The notes: generated from the letters alone by a model not told the origin. DNA of 64,000 nt from Nitrosomonas communis (GCF_001007935.1 NZ_CP011451.1:1240001-1304000), one strand, 5' to 3'; positions 27,729 through 39,916 are shown, numbered from the stretch's first letter. Translations and numbers: made by a program.

Positions 27729-29093
27729 CTATTGTAAATTAGCAGCATGCTGAACCGCAGTAGCAATCTGTTCTGCCCAATGATCAACTTTCTGCTTCAT
27801 CCTGCCTTCCACCATTACTCTGATCAGTGGTTCAGTCCCAGATGCACGCAGCAATATTCTTCCATCGTTTCCAAGATCACTTTCTGCCTGCTGTGTAGAT
27901 GAGTTAATCGTTAAGTCATTACGGAAATCGAAGCCTTTGGGAACATTCACATTAATCAATCGTTGCGGAAATAGTACCATATCTTGCGTAAACTCCGCCA
28001 ATGTCAAAGAAGTATCACGTAATGCATACAAAACTTGCAGCGCAGTAATGATGCCATCACCAGTCGTATGCCTGTCGAGACATAGAATATGCCCGGATCC
28101 TTCTCCACCTAATTGCCAGTTATTCTTTATCAGTAATTCAAGCACATGACGATCCCCAACGCGTGCTCTCTTAAAAGGAATATTAAGCTCCCCAAAAGCT
28201 TTCTCAATAGCAAGGTTGGTCATCAATGTGCCGACCACCCCCCCTTTCAGAATATTTTTTTGCTTACGATGTTTAGCAATAATATAGAGCAACATATCTC
28301 CATCATAGACAATTCCCTCTTTATCGACCATTAAGGCGCGATCACCATCCCCATCCAGTGCAATACCAAGGTCAGCTTCATGTTGTATAACTGCATTCTG
28401 TAACGCTGCAATATGTGTCGCTCCGCATTCATGATTGATATTGAAACCATCTGGTTTCGCACAAATCGTGATGACATCTGCTCCTAGCTCGAGCATCACG
28501 TGCCCAGCAATATGATAGGTAGCACCGTGAGCACAATCAACCACGATACGCAAACCACGAAGGTCAAGATCATAAGGAAAAGTACCTTTACAAAACTCGA
28601 TATAACGGCCTGTTGCATCTTTAAGACGCTGCACTTTCCCAAGCCCTGCTGAAGGCATGGTTTGAATTGGGTTATTTAATCCCGCCTCAATTTCAATTTC
28701 TATGTCATCCGGCAGTTTGGTCCCTCCTGATGAAAAAAACTTGAAGCCATTGTCTTCAAAGGGATTATGTGATGCCGAAATAACAATTCCAGCTTGTAAA
28801 CGAAGAGCTCGAGTTAGATAAGCAATAGCAGAAGTAGGTAATGGTCCGGATAATAACACATCGACCCCAGCAGCAGAGAACCCTGCTTCTAGAGCAGATT
28901 CAAGCATATAGCCTGATACCCGGGTGTCTTTTCCTATTAAAACTGTAGGTCGTTCTCCTTTTGCAAGGTGCCAATCAGTGGTCGCTATTATTCTTCCAGC
29001 TGAATAACCAAGGTGCATGATAAATTCAGGCGTAATGGGGAATTCACCGACTCTTCCCCGAATCCCATCGGTACCAAAGTACTTCTTATCCAT
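27729..29093 (-). CDS. glmM: Phosphoglucosamine mutase
   Basis: Interconverts glucosamine 6- and 1-phosphate for UDP-GlcNAc synthesis. Phosphoserine loop GIVISASHNPFEDNG (Ser108), metal motif DGDGDRALMVD, sugar-binding GEGSGHI and the C-terminal phosphate site RASGTEPLIRVM. 454 residues. Last of rlmE-ftsH-folP-glmM, the same order as in E. coli. Confidence 0.96.
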   Translation of the reverse strand: MDKKYFGTDGIRGRVGEFPITPEFIMHLGYSAGRIIATTDWHLAKGERPTVLIGKDTRVSGYMLESALEAGFSAAGVDVLLSGPLPTSAIAYLTRALRLQAGIVISASHNPFEDNGFKFFSSGGTKLPDDIEIEIEAGLNNPIQTMPSAGLGKVQRLKDATGRYIEFCKGTFPYDLDLRGLRIVVDCAHGATYHIAGHVMLELGADVITICAKPDGFNINHECGATHIAALQNAVIQHEADLGIALDGDGDRALMVDKEGIVYDGDMLLYIIAKHRKQKNILKGGVVGTLMTNLAIEKAFGELNIPFKRARVGDRHVLELLIKNNWQLGGEGSGHILCLDRHTTGDGIITALQVLYALRDTSLTLAEFTQDMVLFPQRLINVNVPKGFDFRNDLTINSSTQQAESDLGNDGRILLRASGTEPLIRVMVEGRMKQKVDHWAEQIATAVQHAANLQ

Positions 29094-29129
29094 TTTGTGA
29101 ATTAACTCCTTGAAGTTTGAGATTAATTA

Positions 29130-29957
29130 TTAGCAATACTCTTCATTAACTAATGCATTATGAATCATAATAGCGTCTTTTGTAGCCTTAACATCATGTA
29201 CACGTAGAATTTTGGCCCCTTTGGTCACAGCAAACAAGGCTGCTGCCACGCTAGCATGAACTCGGTTATCCACATTATTTCCTGTAATCGTTCCCAACAT
29301 AGATTTTCGCGAAAGTCCTACCAAGACAGGTACATTTATCTGCACAAATTGATCAAGATGCCTGAGTAGCTCAAGATTATGTTTGAGCGTTTTACCAAAA
29401 CCAAACCCAGGATCTATGATGAGACGATGGTATGGAATACCACTTGAAATTGCAATATCAATACGATGCTGGAGAAAGCTTTTAACTTCAGAAACCACAT
29501 CAACATAATGAGGGCTGTTTTGCATACTTCTTGGGTTACCCTGCATATGCATTAAACAGATAGTTGCCTTGCTTCTTGCAGCAATTTCGATTGCACCTGG
29601 TGCTTGCAAGGCATTCACATCATTTATTATGGAAGCACCCGCGCTTATTGCAGCTTGCATGACTTCAGGCTTAGAGGTATCGACAGAGATGGGAATATTT
29701 TTTTGAGATAGAATCTCTACTACAGGTATTACTCGGCGTAGTTCTTCTTCAAGAGTAGTGCCTAAACTTCCAGGTCGCGTTGATTCTCCTCCAATATCTA
29801 ATATATCTGCGCCTTCTTTAATTAAGCGCTCAGCAAGCTCAAGAGCCTTATCTGTTGTTGCGTAGAGACCGTGATCAGAAAAAGAATCAGATGTTACATT
29901 GATAATCCCCATTATATATGGGCCATCAATCAGTTTTAGTTGTTGCAATTGGCTCAT
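29130..29957 (-). CDS. folP: Dihydropteroate synthase
   Basis: Condenses p-aminobenzoate with the pterin pyrophosphate in folate synthesis; target of sulfonamides. Motifs IMGIINVTSDSFSD, DIGGESTRPG, SVDTSKPEV and DPGFGFGKTL are intact. The frame begins at 29981, but MSQLQQLKL at 29957 is closer to family N-termini. Between ftsH and glmM. Confidence 0.95.
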   Translation of the reverse strand: MSQLQQLKLIDGPYIMGIINVTSDSFSDHGLYATTDKALELAERLIKEGADILDIGGESTRPGSLGTTLEEELRRVIPVVEILSQKNIPISVDTSKPEVMQAAISAGASIINDVNALQAPGAIEIAARSKATICLMHMQGNPRSMQNSPHYVDVVSEVKSFLQHRIDIAISSGIPYHRLIIDPGFGFGKTLKHNLELLRHLDQFVQINVPVLVGLSRKSMLGTITGNNVDNRVHASVAAALFAVTKGAKILRVHDVKATKDAIMIHNALVNEEYC

Positions 29958-30081
29958 TATAAAAATAACAAAACTGGGCAACCTAGCAAAATATCAACAG
30001 AAATATACCATGTTGATAAAAATATGGCCTGCGTATCAATTAATACGCAGGCCATATTGAATCGGGAAAAACTATTATGGG

Positions 30082-31986
30082 TTACACTTCAGCTTCTTGT
30101 GCCGGTGTTTCAGTTGCAACCGTTCCTGCCGGTTGCTTACTTTCTTTCTCCTTAACTGAAGCTGGAGATTGTGGTGATTGAGGTGGCCGTGGTGGCCGTC
30201 CATCCATAATATCTTTGATTTGCTCGCTATCGATCGTTTCCCACTCAAGCAGGGCTTTAGTCATAGCTTCTACTTTATCCCTATTCTCTTCTATAAGTTT
30301 ACGAGCAAGCGCATACTGTTCATCAACGATACGACGAATTTCCATATCAACTTTCTGCATAGTTGCTTCACTTACATTTTTATGAGTAGTTACCGATCGC
30401 CCAAGGAATACTTCGCTTTCATTTTCACCGTAAACCATCGGTCCCAGTGTATCTGACATACCCCATTGAGTTACCATTCTTCTAGCCGTTTCAGTGGCAC
30501 GCTCAAAGTCGTTGGAAGCACCTGTCGTCATTTGATTCATAAATATCTCTTCTGCGATACGCCCACCAAACATGACCGCGATAGTTTGTAGAATCTGGTC
30601 ACGATCCATACTATATCTATCCTCCGCTGGTAACTGCATCGTCACACCCAGTGCTCGTCCACGAGGAATGATTGAAACTTTGTGCACTGGATCAGTTTTT
30701 GGTAAAAGATAAGCAACCACAGCATGCCCCGATTCATGATAAGCAGTATTACGACGCTCATTTTCAGGCATTACGACCGAGCGTCGCTCAGTACCCATGA
30801 GGATCTTATCTTTTGCGCGTTCAAAATCCTCCATATCCACTAAACGTTTGTTAGCCCGTGCCGCAAACAATGCTGCTTCGTTAACCAGATTGGCAAGATC
30901 TGCACCTGACATACCAGGGGTTCCCCTTGCAATTACATCCGCATGAACATTCGGAGAGATGGGCACCTTTCTCATATGAACCTGAAGAATTTGCTCACGA
31001 CCTCGAATATCAGGAAGTGGCACAGTAACTTGCCGATCAAAACGACCTGGACGCAATAAAGCGGGATCAAGCACATCAGGACGATTGGTTGCTGCAATCA
31101 CGATTACACCCATATTGCCTTCAAAACCATCCATCTCTACCAGCAATTGATTCAGTGTTTGCTCACGTTCATCATTACCACCCCCTAGACCAGCGCCGCG
31201 TTGCCGACCAACTGCATCAATCTCATCAATAAAAATAATGCAGGGTGCATGCTTCTTAGCCTGCTCAAACATGTCTCTTACCCTGGATGCACCAACACCC
31301 ACGAACATCTCGACAAAATCAGAACCCGAAATACTGAAAAAAGGAACTTTCGCTTCTCCTGCTATAGCCCGAGCTAATAGTGTTTTTCCAGTTCCTGGAT
31401 TACCTACCATGAGCACACCTCGCGGGATACGCCCACCTAATTTTTGGAATTTTGTAGGATCCCTCAGAAATTCGACCAATTCGGCTACTTCTTCTTTTGC
31501 TTCTTCGCAACCTGCAACATCTGCAAAGGTCACATGATTACTATTTTTGTCCAACATCCTGGCTTTACTTTTACCAAAAGAAAATGCTCCGCCACTTCGC
31601 CCACCGCCTTGCATTTGACGCATGAAGAAAATCCATACTGCAATCAGCAATAGCATAGGGAACCATGAAACAAAAATACTCATGAGCATAGAGGGCTCCT
31701 CTTCTGGCTTAGCTTCGACGATCACCCCTGCTCTGAGCAGGTCACTGACTAACCACGGATCTGACGGGGCATAAGTTATAAATTGCCGACCATCTGATTT
31801 AGTACCTTTAAGTGTGCGCCCATCAATAATCACTTTCGCAATCCTGCCTTGATTCATTTCATTGATGAACTGAGAGTACTCCAGCGGCGCCTGTAATGAT
31901 TGACGTACAGTGAATTGATTGAATACGGTCATTAGCACCAACGCAATCACCAGCCAAATAGCCATATTTTTAATTAAATTATTCAT
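30082..31986 (-). CDS. ftsH: ATP-dependent zinc metalloprotease FtsH
   Basis: Membrane-anchored AAA+ protease that degrades misfolded membrane proteins and regulators. 634 residues: membrane span 1 (8-24), a small periplasmic domain, span 2 (about 104-122), Walker A GNPGTGKT at 195-202, Walker [15 protein letters not shown] arginines in [17 protein letters not shown] and the zinc site HESGH at 417-421. The C-terminal tail is Pro/Gln-rich. Expected place between rlmE and folP. Confidence 0.97.
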   Translation of the reverse strand: MNNLIKNMAIWLVIALVLMTVFNQFTVRQSLQAPLEYSQFINEMNQGRIAKVIIDGRTLKGTKSDGRQFITYAPSDPWLVSDLLRAGVIVEAKPEEEPSMLMSIFVSWFPMLLLIAVWIFFMRQMQGGGRSGGAFSFGKSKARMLDKNSNHVTFADVAGCEEAKEEVAELVEFLRDPTKFQKLGGRIPRGVLMVGNPGTGKTLLARAIAGEAKVPFFSISGSDFVEMFVGVGASRVRDMFEQAKKHAPCIIFIDEIDAVGRQRGAGLGGGNDEREQTLNQLLVEMDGFEGNMGVIVIAATNRPDVLDPALLRPGRFDRQVTVPLPDIRGREQILQVHMRKVPISPNVHADVIARGTPGMSGADLANLVNEAALFAARANKRLVDMEDFERAKDKILMGTERRSVVMPENERRNTAYHESGHAVVAYLLPKTDPVHKVSIIPRGRALGVTMQLPAEDRYSMDRDQILQTIAVMFGGRIAEEIFMNQMTTGASNDFERATETARRMVTQWGMSDTLGPMVYGENESEVFLGRSVTTHKNVSEATMQKVDMEIRRIVDEQYALARKLIEENRDKVEAMTKALLEWETIDSEQIKDIMDGRPPRPPQSPQSPASVKEKESKQPAGTVATETPAQEAEV

Positions 31987-32143
31987 GACAGCTCCTTGGT
32001 TTGCAGCTTAATAATGTACCAGAATATTAAGTTTCTCATTCTAATCCTATTTTGTAATATTTGTGACAAAACCGGTTATTTGAAAATATCTGATTGAATA
32101 AAATTTAATATCCGCCATTTAATTAACAAAACGTATATTCAGT

Positions 32144-32767
32144 CTAACAGATTTTTTCTAACCCTAATAAATATAGTTCGCTACTTCGATCTCGTGACGC
32201 CTTGGGTTTACGAACAACCACCTTTTTAAAGCTTGCTCGCATATCCTTCAGATATTGATCGAAATTACTCCCTTGAAAAAATTTGACAAGAAAATTGCCA
32301 CCAGGGTTCAATTGTTCCCTGGAGAACACCAATGCCAATTCAGCAAGATAAGAACTACGTGCATGGTCACTGACTCCAATACCAGCTATATTGGGTGACA
32401 TATCTGAAATCACAAGATCTATCGAACAATTTCCAAGACAAGTTTTAAATTCTCTCAGAATCGCTTCTTCGCTGAAATCACCCTGAATAAAAGTAACACC
32501 TCTCAAGGAAGGCATCTCGAGTATATCCAGCGCAAAAACTTTCCCATTTTTTCCTATTTTTTCAATGGCTACTTGTGACCAGCCACCAGGTGCTGCTCCT
32601 AAATCTATAACCGTCATTCCAGGTTTAAAAAGTTGATCTCGCTCAGCTATTTCTTTTAATTTATAGGCTGCTCTTGAGCGGTAACCTTCTTTTCTTGCTT
32701 GTTTAACAAAAAAGTCATTAACATGTTCTTTCATCCATGCTTTACTAGTTTTAGCAGACTTCATCAA
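32144..32767 (-). CDS. rlmE: 23S rRNA (uridine-2552-2'-O)-methyltransferase
   Basis: FtsJ/RrmJ enzyme that methylates U2552 of 23S rRNA late in assembly. 207 residues with the SAM motif VIDLGAAPGGWSQVA, catalytic lysine context near the N-terminus (RSRAAYKLKEI), DLVISDMSPNIAGI and FLVKFFQGSNF. Divergent from yhbY with a 34-bp gap. Confidence 0.96.
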   Translation of the reverse strand: MMKSAKTSKAWMKEHVNDFFVKQARKEGYRSRAAYKLKEIAERDQLFKPGMTVIDLGAAPGGWSQVAIEKIGKNGKVFALDILEMPSLRGVTFIQGDFSEEAILREFKTCLGNCSIDLVISDMSPNIAGIGVSDHARSSYLAELALVFSREQLNPGGNFLVKFFQGSNFDQYLKDMRASFKKVVVRKPKASRDRSSELYLLGLEKIC

Positions 32768-32801
32768 GTAGTAAAATATAATTTTAGGAAAAATTTATTC
32801 T

Positions 32802-33095
32802 ATGTTGAAACTTAATAGCTCCCAACGCCGATCGCTTGCTGCGCGAGCTCATCACATTAACCCAATCGTGATGATAGGTAAAGACGGTCTATCAGCAGGC
32901 GTAATGAGCGAACTCGATAAAGGGCTTTCAAACCACGAACTCATCAAAATTAAAATATTGAATGGAGATAGGAAAGCGAGAGCCTTGTTGCTAGAAGAAA
33001 TCTGCCAGCAATTGGAAGCCTTTCCGGTCAATCATATCGGCAAAATTCTAGTAATTTATCGTCCAGAAACCGAAGGAAAGGAACCTGCCTGCTAA
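32802..33095 (+). CDS. yhbY: YhbY-family RNA-binding protein (CRM domain)
   Basis: 97-residue CRS1-YhbY domain protein, associated with pre-50S ribosomes in E. coli. LNSSQRRSLAARAHHINPIV with MIGKDGLSAGVM and the GxxG-like loop ILNGDRKARALL identify it. It is normally next to greA and rlmE; here the greA side is separated by an IS110-type insertion. Confidence 0.92.
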   Translation: MLKLNSSQRRSLAARAHHINPIVMIGKDGLSAGVMSELDKGLSNHELIKIKILNGDRKARALLLEEICQQLEAFPVNHIGKILVIYRPETEGKEPAC

Positions 33096-33104
33096 GCCTT
33101 GTCT

Positions 33105-34745
33105 CAAAAAATTACCTTAATCACAAAGGCATCTTTCAAGAAACAAATGTAACACAATGGTTTTACAGCAAATATTAAGTAGCCTCAGGAACAGGGGTAA
33201 GATTAAACCCCAGCTTCCGAGCGCGAACAGTCAGATGATGCAACACGCGTTGACGATATCGCTCCTCATAGTACTCCTGCCCTTTATCGACGTACTCGGT
33301 TCCTTTCGTTAGCATCGTGTAGATCAAGCGCGCCAGTTTGTGTGCTGTCGCTGTGATTGCCTTTGCCTTGTCGAGTCTGCCACATAATCTTCTGTAATAG
33401 GCACCCAGTGCAGACTGGCTGGATTTCAATGAAACTGCCGCCATGCGCAGTGCCTGAGCCGCACGGTTCGCTGTGCGCTTGCTTGCCCCCGATAGCACTT
33501 TTCCGCCCGATATCTTTGTTCCAGGACACAACCCAAGCCACGAGGCAAACTGCTTCGCACTCTTGAACCTGCTCATGTCAGCGCCCACTTCACTCAGGAC
33601 TTTCATCGCAGTCGTCACTTCGATGCCGTCAATTCGCGTCAAATCAACCCCACACATGCCAATCAGATGGGCACGCAAATCAAATTTGGGAGCGTTCTTG
33701 ACATTGGAGCGGCGCTTCTTCTGGCAGATCTCTACCTTGTGCACCTGAAGTGCCGCCAGCATGGTTTCAAGCTGCCGGTCACATTCGGTGAGTCGTTCGC
33801 TGTAGGCGTCATAGAGTGACATCGCTTGCTTGAGTGCAAACAGGTGTTCTTCCCGCCAATTCCCGATTAACGATTTCTCAATCTCGTCTTTGCCAGCCCG
33901 GATGCGATTGCTCTTGAGATTCGCCAGGATGTGCCCATCTCTCTCACCAGTAATGATGGCACGAACGATCTTTTGACCGGTTTCGCCCACAATATCCGAA
34001 ATCACGTTCGCCAATTGTATGTTCATTTGCGCCAGAGCCTTTTGCATATGTTGCACATGTCGCGCCTGATAACGGATCAGCATATCGCGTTGACGAGATA
34101 TGGCTCGTAGTGCACATATCTCATCTTTCGGACGGAATGCGCCAGACAACAACCCAAAGCTCATCAGTTGCTGTAACCATTGGCAGTCCAGTACATCCGA
34201 CTTCCGGCCAGAAACATTTCTAACGTGCCGCGCATTTACTAGATACACAGTCAGCCCGCGCGACTCCAAAAGTTCATACAGTGGAATCCAGTATACCCCC
34301 GTCGATTCCATTGCCACAGTGTCAATTTCACAGGCCTCTAACCAGTCCGCTAAACCATTCAGGTCTGCGGTGAAACTCTTGAATTCCCTTACCGGCTTGT
34401 TATCTCGATCCGGCGGTACCGCCACAAAATGGCTCGCAGAGCCAATATCAATCCCCGCTGCATTCGGATGGATTAACTCCAATTTACTTCGCTTGAACTT
34501 TGCCATGACATCCTCCATTATCTCTATTGGAATGTCGCGCTGGTTCAGGTACGTCGTTGTACTCACTCTTTCAAACGGGATGTCCGTTGCCACGGACTCA
34601 CCAATGTCGCCGACGTGACCCATGACCACGCTAAAAAACGGGCGGATTAGCACCAGTGATGTGTCGGTCTTCTCCAGCGCGACATTCCAACTTTACTCCT
34701 CAAGCTCTGACGCCGCTTGTTTCTTCTGCGCGCCTTGCCGCCTCT
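33105..34745 (-). mobile_element. IS110-family insertion sequence (ends estimated)
   Basis: A single transposase gene with short flanks, inserted between yhbY and greA, genes usually adjacent in betaproteobacteria. IS110 elements lack long terminal inverted repeats, so the ends are estimates only. A family B repeat borders the greA side. The GC content is visibly higher than that of its neighbours, which suggests recent arrival. The gene is intact, so the element may still be active. Confidence 0.75.
33175..34506 (-). CDS. IS110-family transposase
   Basis: DEDD recombinase. The N-terminal RuvC-like domain has AGIDIGSASHFVAVP, VAMESTGVYWIPLYELL and GRKSDVLDCQWLQQL. The C-terminal transposase_20 domain has IGMCGVDLTRIDGI and FASWLGLCPGTKISGGKVL with the conserved serine region. 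The frame opens at 34653, but the ATG at 34506 (MAKFKRSKLEL) has GGAGG about 5 bases upstream and matches family starts, giving 443 residues. No frameshift. Confidence 0.9.
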   Translation of the reverse strand: MAKFKRSKLELIHPNAAGIDIGSASHFVAVPPDRDNKPVREFKSFTADLNGLADWLEACEIDTVAMESTGVYWIPLYELLESRGLTVYLVNARHVRNVSGRKSDVLDCQWLQQLMSFGLLSGAFRPKDEICALRAISRQRDMLIRYQARHVQHMQKALAQMNIQLANVISDIVGETGQKIVRAIITGERDGHILANLKSNRIRAGKDEIEKSLIGNWREEHLFALKQAMSLYDAYSERLTECDRQLETMLAALQVHKVEICQKKRRSNVKNAPKFDLRAHLIGMCGVDLTRIDGIEVTTAMKVLSEVGADMSRFKSAKQFASWLGLCPGTKISGGKVLSGASKRTANRAAQALRMAAVSLKSSQSALGAYYRRLCGRLDKAKAITATAHKLARLIYTMLTKGTEYVDKGQEYYEERYRQRVLHHLTVRARKLGFNLTPVPEAT

Positions 34746-34756
34746 AGCGGATTACT

Positions 34757-34934
34757 ACGCTAAAAATCCATATTTGATAGCGAGCATCCGCTTCGCGGAT
34801 TGCCTGCTTACCCCGTTTCGTCACAATACTTCGTTATTCACCAACAATGTTTCCTTACCTATCAGTTATAGGCTGCGTCAACATTTTTTGTTCTCGCCTT
34901 GTCTTGTTTAGAACTCCGAATTTTTAGAGGTGCC
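34757..34934 (+). repeat. Family B miniature element, copy 2
   Basis: About 178 bp ending AATTTTTAGAGGTGCC. The shared core CATCCGCTTCGCGGATTGCC and the CCTATCAGTTATAGG palindrome are present. The left end is ambiguous because it abuts the IS110 right flank (CGCTAAAAATCC replaces CTCTAAAAATTC). Same orientation as the copy at 20153. Confidence 0.8.
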
Positions 34935-34980
34935 GACAAGAAATTAATCTTTATTCTTCTAGCAGGAATTAATCAATATT

Positions 34981-35457
34981 CTAAATATATTTTACATCTA
35001 GAATTTCATATTCCCTGATACCGCCTGGTGCTTCTACTACTGCGATATCACCCGCATACTTACCAATCAAGGCGCGAGAAATTGGAGAACTGATAGAAAT
35101 TTTTCCTTCTTTAATATCAGCCTCGTCATCTCCTACGATTTGGTAGGTTACTGCCACATCACTGTCCATATCCTTAAGATCGATCGTCGCACCAAAAACA
35201 CAGGCACCATCCGCATTTAGCAGTGTAGGGTTGATAATCTGAGCGTTTGAAAGCTTGGCCTCCAGTTCAGCAATACGTCCTTCAATAAACCCTTGCTTTT
35301 CCTTTGCCGCTTCATATTCAGCATTCTCAGAAAGATCACCATGTGCACGTGCTTCTGCAATAGCGGCAATAACAGCAGGGCGCTGGACAGTTTTCATCTC
35401 ATGTAATTCTGCACGCAGTTTTTCTGCGCCTCTCACGGTTAAGGGAACTGGACTCAT
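34981..35457 (-). CDS. greA: Transcription elongation factor GreA
   Basis: Rescues backtracked RNA polymerase by stimulating transcript cleavage. 158 residues: N-terminal coiled coil with [20 protein letters not shown], which carries the acidic tip, then the FKBP-like domain. 61 bp after carB on the same strand, the usual carAB-greA order. Confidence 0.96.
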   Translation of the reverse strand: MSPVPLTVRGAEKLRAELHEMKTVQRPAVIAAIAEARAHGDLSENAEYEAAKEKQGFIEGRIAELEAKLSNAQIINPTLLNADGACVFGATIDLKDMDSDVAVTYQIVGDDEADIKEGKISISSPISRALIGKYAGDIAVVEAPGGIREYEILDVKYI

Positions 35458-35518
35458 AATACTTTTCCACCTTTTATTATCGATTTTATATTATTTATTT
35501 GGAATTCATTCTTTCTCA

Positions 35519-38500
35519 TTATGCATGTAGTTTTTGTAAGTTATAGGCTTGCAACTCGCGCATTTCAGCGATACCAATACATGCTGCACGAGCTCCAGCC
35601 ATAGTCGTGTAATAGGTCACTCTTGCTTGTAACGCAGCATGCCGGATCGAATATGAATCCTGAACTGCGCTGCGTTTATCGGAGACAGTATTAATAATGA
35701 GACAAATTTCTCCATTCTTGATCATATCCACGATATGCGGCCGACCCTCTGCAACTTTATTTATTTTATTAACCACTAAGCCAGCCTCAGCTATCGCTTC
35801 AGCAGTACCATGAGTGGCATAAATAGTGAATCCTAACTTTGCAAATTTTTGAGCAATACTGACAGCCTCTGGTTTGTCACTGCGTCGCACGCTGATAAAA
35901 ACTTTGCCAGTCATGGGTAACCGAACACCGGTAGCAAGTTGCGATTTAACGAATGCCTCTGCAAAAGTAGAGCCTACCCCCATGACTTCACCTGTAGATT
36001 TCATTTCAGGTCCCAATATAGTATCTACGCCAGAAAGTTTAGCAAAAGGGAAAACCGCTTCTTTTACTGAAAAATAAGAGGGTTTGACCTCATGTAAAAT
36101 ACCTTGATCGGCTATTTTCTTACCAACCATGCAACGCGCAGCAATTTTTGCTAACTGAAGGCCAGTTGCCTTAGAGACAAAGGGAACCGTACGAGATGCT
36201 CTGGGATTGACCTCTAATACGTATACAGTCTCATTCTGGATAGCAAACTGTACATTCATTAATCCTTTCACATTGAGCGCACGAGCCATGATGCCGGTTT
36301 GTCGGCGCAGTTCATCTTGCATGACCGAAGAGAGAGTAAAGGGAGGTAGAGAACAAGCAGAGTCTCCTGAATGGACACCTGCCTGCTCAATATGTTCCAT
36401 TATTCCACCAATTAAAACGGTTTCTCCATCAAATATTGCATCGATATCCACTTCAGTTGCATTGGTAAGAAAATTATCTAGCAGAACTGGTGAATCATTG
36501 GATACCTTGACGGCTTCACGCATATAGCGCTCGAGCTCACGCTGCTCATGAACAATTTCCATCGCACGACCGCCCAGCACATAGCTGGGACGAACAACTA
36601 AAGGATAACCAATGTCATTTGCTGCTGACAAGGCAGCCTCCGCACTGCGCACTGTACGGTTAGGTGGCTGTTTTAATCCTAATGTGTGAAGCATTGCTTG
36701 AAAGCGTTCACGATCTTCAGCACAATCGATCATATCTGGACTGGTACCGATAATAGGCACACCATTTGCTTCAAGTTCTCGCGCAAGCTTAAGAGGTGTT
36801 TGACCACCATATTGCACAATAACGCCCACCGGTTTTTCTATCGCAACAATTTCAAGCACATCCTCCAGTGTAAGGGGTTCAAAATACAATCGATCAGAAA
36901 TATCATAATCTGTGGAGACCGTTTCTGGATTACAATTGATCATGATTGTTTCATATCCATCTTCACGTAGAGCAAGCGATGCGTGAACACAGCAATAATC
37001 AAATTCAATCCCTTGACCAATTCGATTAGGACCGCCGCCCAGCACAATAATTTTCTTGCTGTCACTGGGGTTTGCTTCACACTCTTCTTCATAAGTAGAA
37101 TATAAATAACTCGTATAGGTAGCAAATTCTGCTGCACAGGTATCCACATGCTTGTAAACGGGACGTAAATTTTCTTGATGCCGGCGTGCTCGTACAGCTG
37201 CCTCAGTGGTATTGAGCAATTTGGCCAGCCGTCGATCAGAAAAACCACATCGCTTTAATTTACGCAGCGCCTGTAAATCGAGTGCATCTAACTTTTTGTC
37301 TCCAAGCGCTTCTTCTTTTCTAACTAAATCCTCAATTTGTGAGAGAAACCAAGGGTCAATGTGTGTAAGATGATGAATCTCATCAAATGAAATATTGCAA
37401 CGGAATGCATCAGCAATATACCAGATACGTTCAGAACCAGGGTGTCCCAACTCAGTTTCAATCGTTTCGGTATTAGTAGTTTTTTCATCCAAACCATCTA
37501 TACCCGTTTCCAATCCGCGCAATGCCTTTTGTAGGGATTCCTGAAAAGTGCGCCCCATAGCCATCACTTCTCCTACGGATTTCATCTGGGTAGTTAGACG
37601 ATCATTGGCTTGAGGAAATTTTTCAAAAGCAAAGCGTGGAATCTTAGTGACCACATAATCAATGGTTGGCTCAAAAGAAGCAGGCGTCATCCCTCCGGTA
37701 ATATCGTTACCAAGTTCATTGAGCGTATATCCGATCGCAAGCTTAGCAGCGATTTTAGCGATGGGAAACCCTGTCGCTTTGGACGCCAAAGCGGAAGAGC
37801 GTGAGACACGTGGATTCATTTCAATCACTAACATACGGCCATCTTGCGGATTGATGGCAAATTGCACATTCGAACCACCTGTCTCCACACCAATTTCACG
37901 CAATACCGCAATAGATGCATCTCGCATACACTGATACTCTTTGTCAGTAAGCGTTTGTGCCGGCGCAACTGTAATTGAGTCACCGGTATGAATACCCATT
38001 GGATCAAAATTCTCAATAGAGCATATTATAATGCAGTTGTCATTTTTATCGCGCACCACCTCCATTTCAAATTCTTTCCAGCCAATGACTGATTCTTCGA
38101 TAAGGAGTTCCTTTGTTGGAGAAATATCCAGGCCACGCTCGCAAATTTCAATAAATTCTTCGCGGTTATATGCAATACCTCCTCCGCTGCCACCTAAAGT
38201 AAATGATGGCCGAATAATAGCAGGATAACCAATCATGGCCTGGACTTGCAATGCTTCTTCCAGACTATGCGCGACTGCAGAACGGGCTGAATTTAACCCA
38301 ATTCGCGACATCGCTTCTTTAAATTTTTCCCGATCTTCAGCTTTATCAATGGCCTCACGGGACGCGCCAATAAGCTCCACGCCATATTTTTCGAGAACAC
38401 CATGTTTCACTAAATCAAGCGCGCAATTTAGGGCTGTTTGCCCCCCCATTGTTGGCAATAAGGCATCAGGGCGCTCAATCTCAATAATTTTCTCAACCAT

Positions 38501-38716
38501 TGTCCAGGTGATGGGTTCGATATAGGTGGCATCGGCCATTTCTGGATCAGTCATAATAGTGGCAGGGTTGGAATTAATCAGAACAATACGGTAACCTTCT
38601 TCACGCAAGGCTTTGCATGCCTGCACACCGGAGTAATCAAATTCGCAGGCCTGACCAATGACAATTGGCCCAGCTCCAATGATGAGAATGGATTTTAAGT
38701 CAGTACGTTTAGGCAT
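35519..38716 (-). CDS. carB: Carbamoyl phosphate synthase large subunit
   Basis: Makes carbamoyl phosphate for arginine and pyrimidines. 1065 residues with two ATP-grasp halves: [17 protein letters not shown] starts the first and [16 protein letters not shown] the second. The C-terminal MGS-like allosteric domain begins around residue 935. Starts 39 bp after carA. Confidence 0.97.
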   Translation of the reverse strand: MPKRTDLKSILIIGAGPIVIGQACEFDYSGVQACKALREEGYRIVLINSNPATIMTDPEMADATYIEPITWTMVEKIIEIERPDALLPTMGGQTALNCALDLVKHGVLEKYGVELIGASREAIDKAEDREKFKEAMSRIGLNSARSAVAHSLEEALQVQAMIGYPAIIRPSFTLGGSGGGIAYNREEFIEICERGLDISPTKELLIEESVIGWKEFEMEVVRDKNDNCIIICSIENFDPMGIHTGDSITVAPAQTLTDKEYQCMRDASIAVLREIGVETGGSNVQFAINPQDGRMLVIEMNPRVSRSSALASKATGFPIAKIAAKLAIGYTLNELGNDITGGMTPASFEPTIDYVVTKIPRFAFEKFPQANDRLTTQMKSVGEVMAMGRTFQESLQKALRGLETGIDGLDEKTTNTETIETELGHPGSERIWYIADAFRCNISFDEIHHLTHIDPWFLSQIEDLVRKEEALGDKKLDALDLQALRKLKRCGFSDRRLAKLLNTTEAAVRARRHQENLRPVYKHVDTCAAEFATYTSYLYSTYEEECEANPSDSKKIIVLGGGPNRIGQGIEFDYCCVHASLALREDGYETIMINCNPETVSTDYDISDRLYFEPLTLEDVLEIVAIEKPVGVIVQYGGQTPLKLARELEANGVPIIGTSPDMIDCAEDRERFQAMLHTLGLKQPPNRTVRSAEAALSAANDIGYPLVVRPSYVLGGRAMEIVHEQRELERYMREAVKVSNDSPVLLDNFLTNATEVDIDAIFDGETVLIGGIMEHIEQAGVHSGDSACSLPPFTLSSVMQDELRRQTGIMARALNVKGLMNVQFAIQNETVYVLEVNPRASRTVPFVSKATGLQLAKIAARCMVGKKIADQGILHEVKPSYFSVKEAVFPFAKLSGVDTILGPEMKSTGEVMGVGSTFAEAFVKSQLATGVRLPMTGKVFISVRRSDKPEAVSIAQKFAKLGFTIYATHGTAEAIAEAGLVVNKINKVAEGRPHIVDMIKNGEICLIINTVSDKRSAVQDSYSIRHAALQARVTYYTTMAGARAACIGIAEMRELQAYNLQKLHA

Positions 38717-38755
38717 ATTCCTCTAACCAGGCAGTAAAACTGAATGTGATACAAG

Positions 38756-39916
38756 CTAGTATGACGCAAATTGGCTTTTTTTTCGCTGATTCATCTGATC
38801 GATAAAACGATCAAATAAATAATCCACATCGTTTGGACCAGGGCTCGCTTCTGGATGCCCTTGAAAAGTAAAAGCCATATTTTCAGCAAGTTCAAAACCT
38901 TGCAGACTATCATCAAATAGCGATCGATGGGTAACGCGTGCGTGGGATGGGAGCGTATTGATATCTACGGCGAATCCATGGTTCTGGCTTGTGATGATCA
39001 CCCGACCACTATCCAGATCCTGGACAGGGTGATTTGCCCCATGGTGACCAAATTTCATTTTGATGGTTTTAGCGCCCACGGCAAGTGCAAGTATCTGGTG
39101 TCCTAGGCAAATACCAAAAAGTGGGATTTTTTCTTCCAGCAATTTCTGGGTCATCTTAATCGCATAATTACAGGGCTCTGGATCACCAGGCCCATTTGAT
39201 AAGAATACACCATCGGGCTGCGAGGCTAGAATTTCATTCACCGGTGTTTGCGCTGGAAATACTGTTACCTTGCAATGACGCTGCACCAACTTCCTCAATA
39301 TGTTGCGTTTGATCCCGAAGTCGAGCGCAGCAACATGGAAATGTGTTGTTGGTTGAATATGATATCCCACCCCCAACTTCCATTCCCCCTCTTTCCATTC
39401 GTACCTTTGATCACAGCTAACGACCTGCGCCAAATCCATGCCTGCTAACCCTGGGAATGTTCTAGCTTCCTGCAATGCTTCGGATTCATTGATCCTCCCA
39501 GCCATAATACAGCCGGCCTGAGCCCCTTTTTGCCTTAAAATACGTGTAAGCTTACGCGTATCAATCTCAGCAATAGCAATAACGTTATAATTCTTGAGAA
39601 AAGTAGGAAGTGATTCAGTTTTTCGCCAATTACTAGGAACGGGAGGCAAATCTCTCACTACCAAACCAGCAGCAAAGACTTTGTTGATATTTGAAGATTC
39701 TATATCCTCTAAATTAGTCCCAGTGTTACCAATGTGGGGATAAGTAAGAGTAATAATTTGGCGACAATATGAGGGATCAGTCAGAATTTCTTGATAACCT
39801 GTCATAGCTGTATTAAAAGCCACCTCACCAGTAGTTACCCCTTCAACACCGACAGAAATACCATGAAAAACGGTGCCATCTTCTAAAACGAGGATAGCAC
39901 GTGGATGTTGTGACAC
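38756..39916 (-). CDS. carA: Carbamoyl phosphate synthase small subunit
   Basis: Glutaminase subunit that supplies ammonia to CarB. Class I amidotransferase with nucleophile Cys in [11 protein letters not shown] and His/Glu in [11 protein letters not shown]. 386 residues. The start is GTG at 39916, supported by AAGGAG about 8 bases upstream. Confidence 0.96.
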   Translation of the reverse strand: MSQHPRAILVLEDGTVFHGISVGVEGVTTGEVAFNTAMTGYQEILTDPSYCRQIITLTYPHIGNTGTNLEDIESSNINKVFAAGLVVRDLPPVPSNWRKTESLPTFLKNYNVIAIAEIDTRKLTRILRQKGAQAGCIMAGRINESEALQEARTFPGLAGMDLAQVVSCDQRYEWKEGEWKLGVGYHIQPTTHFHVAALDFGIKRNILRKLVQRHCKVTVFPAQTPVNEILASQPDGVFLSNGPGDPEPCNYAIKMTQKLLEEKIPLFGICLGHQILALAVGAKTIKMKFGHHGANHPVQDLDSGRVIITSQNHGFAVDINTLPSHARVTHRSLFDDSLQGFELAENMAFTFQGHPEASPGPNDVDYLFDRFIDQMNQRKKSQFASY

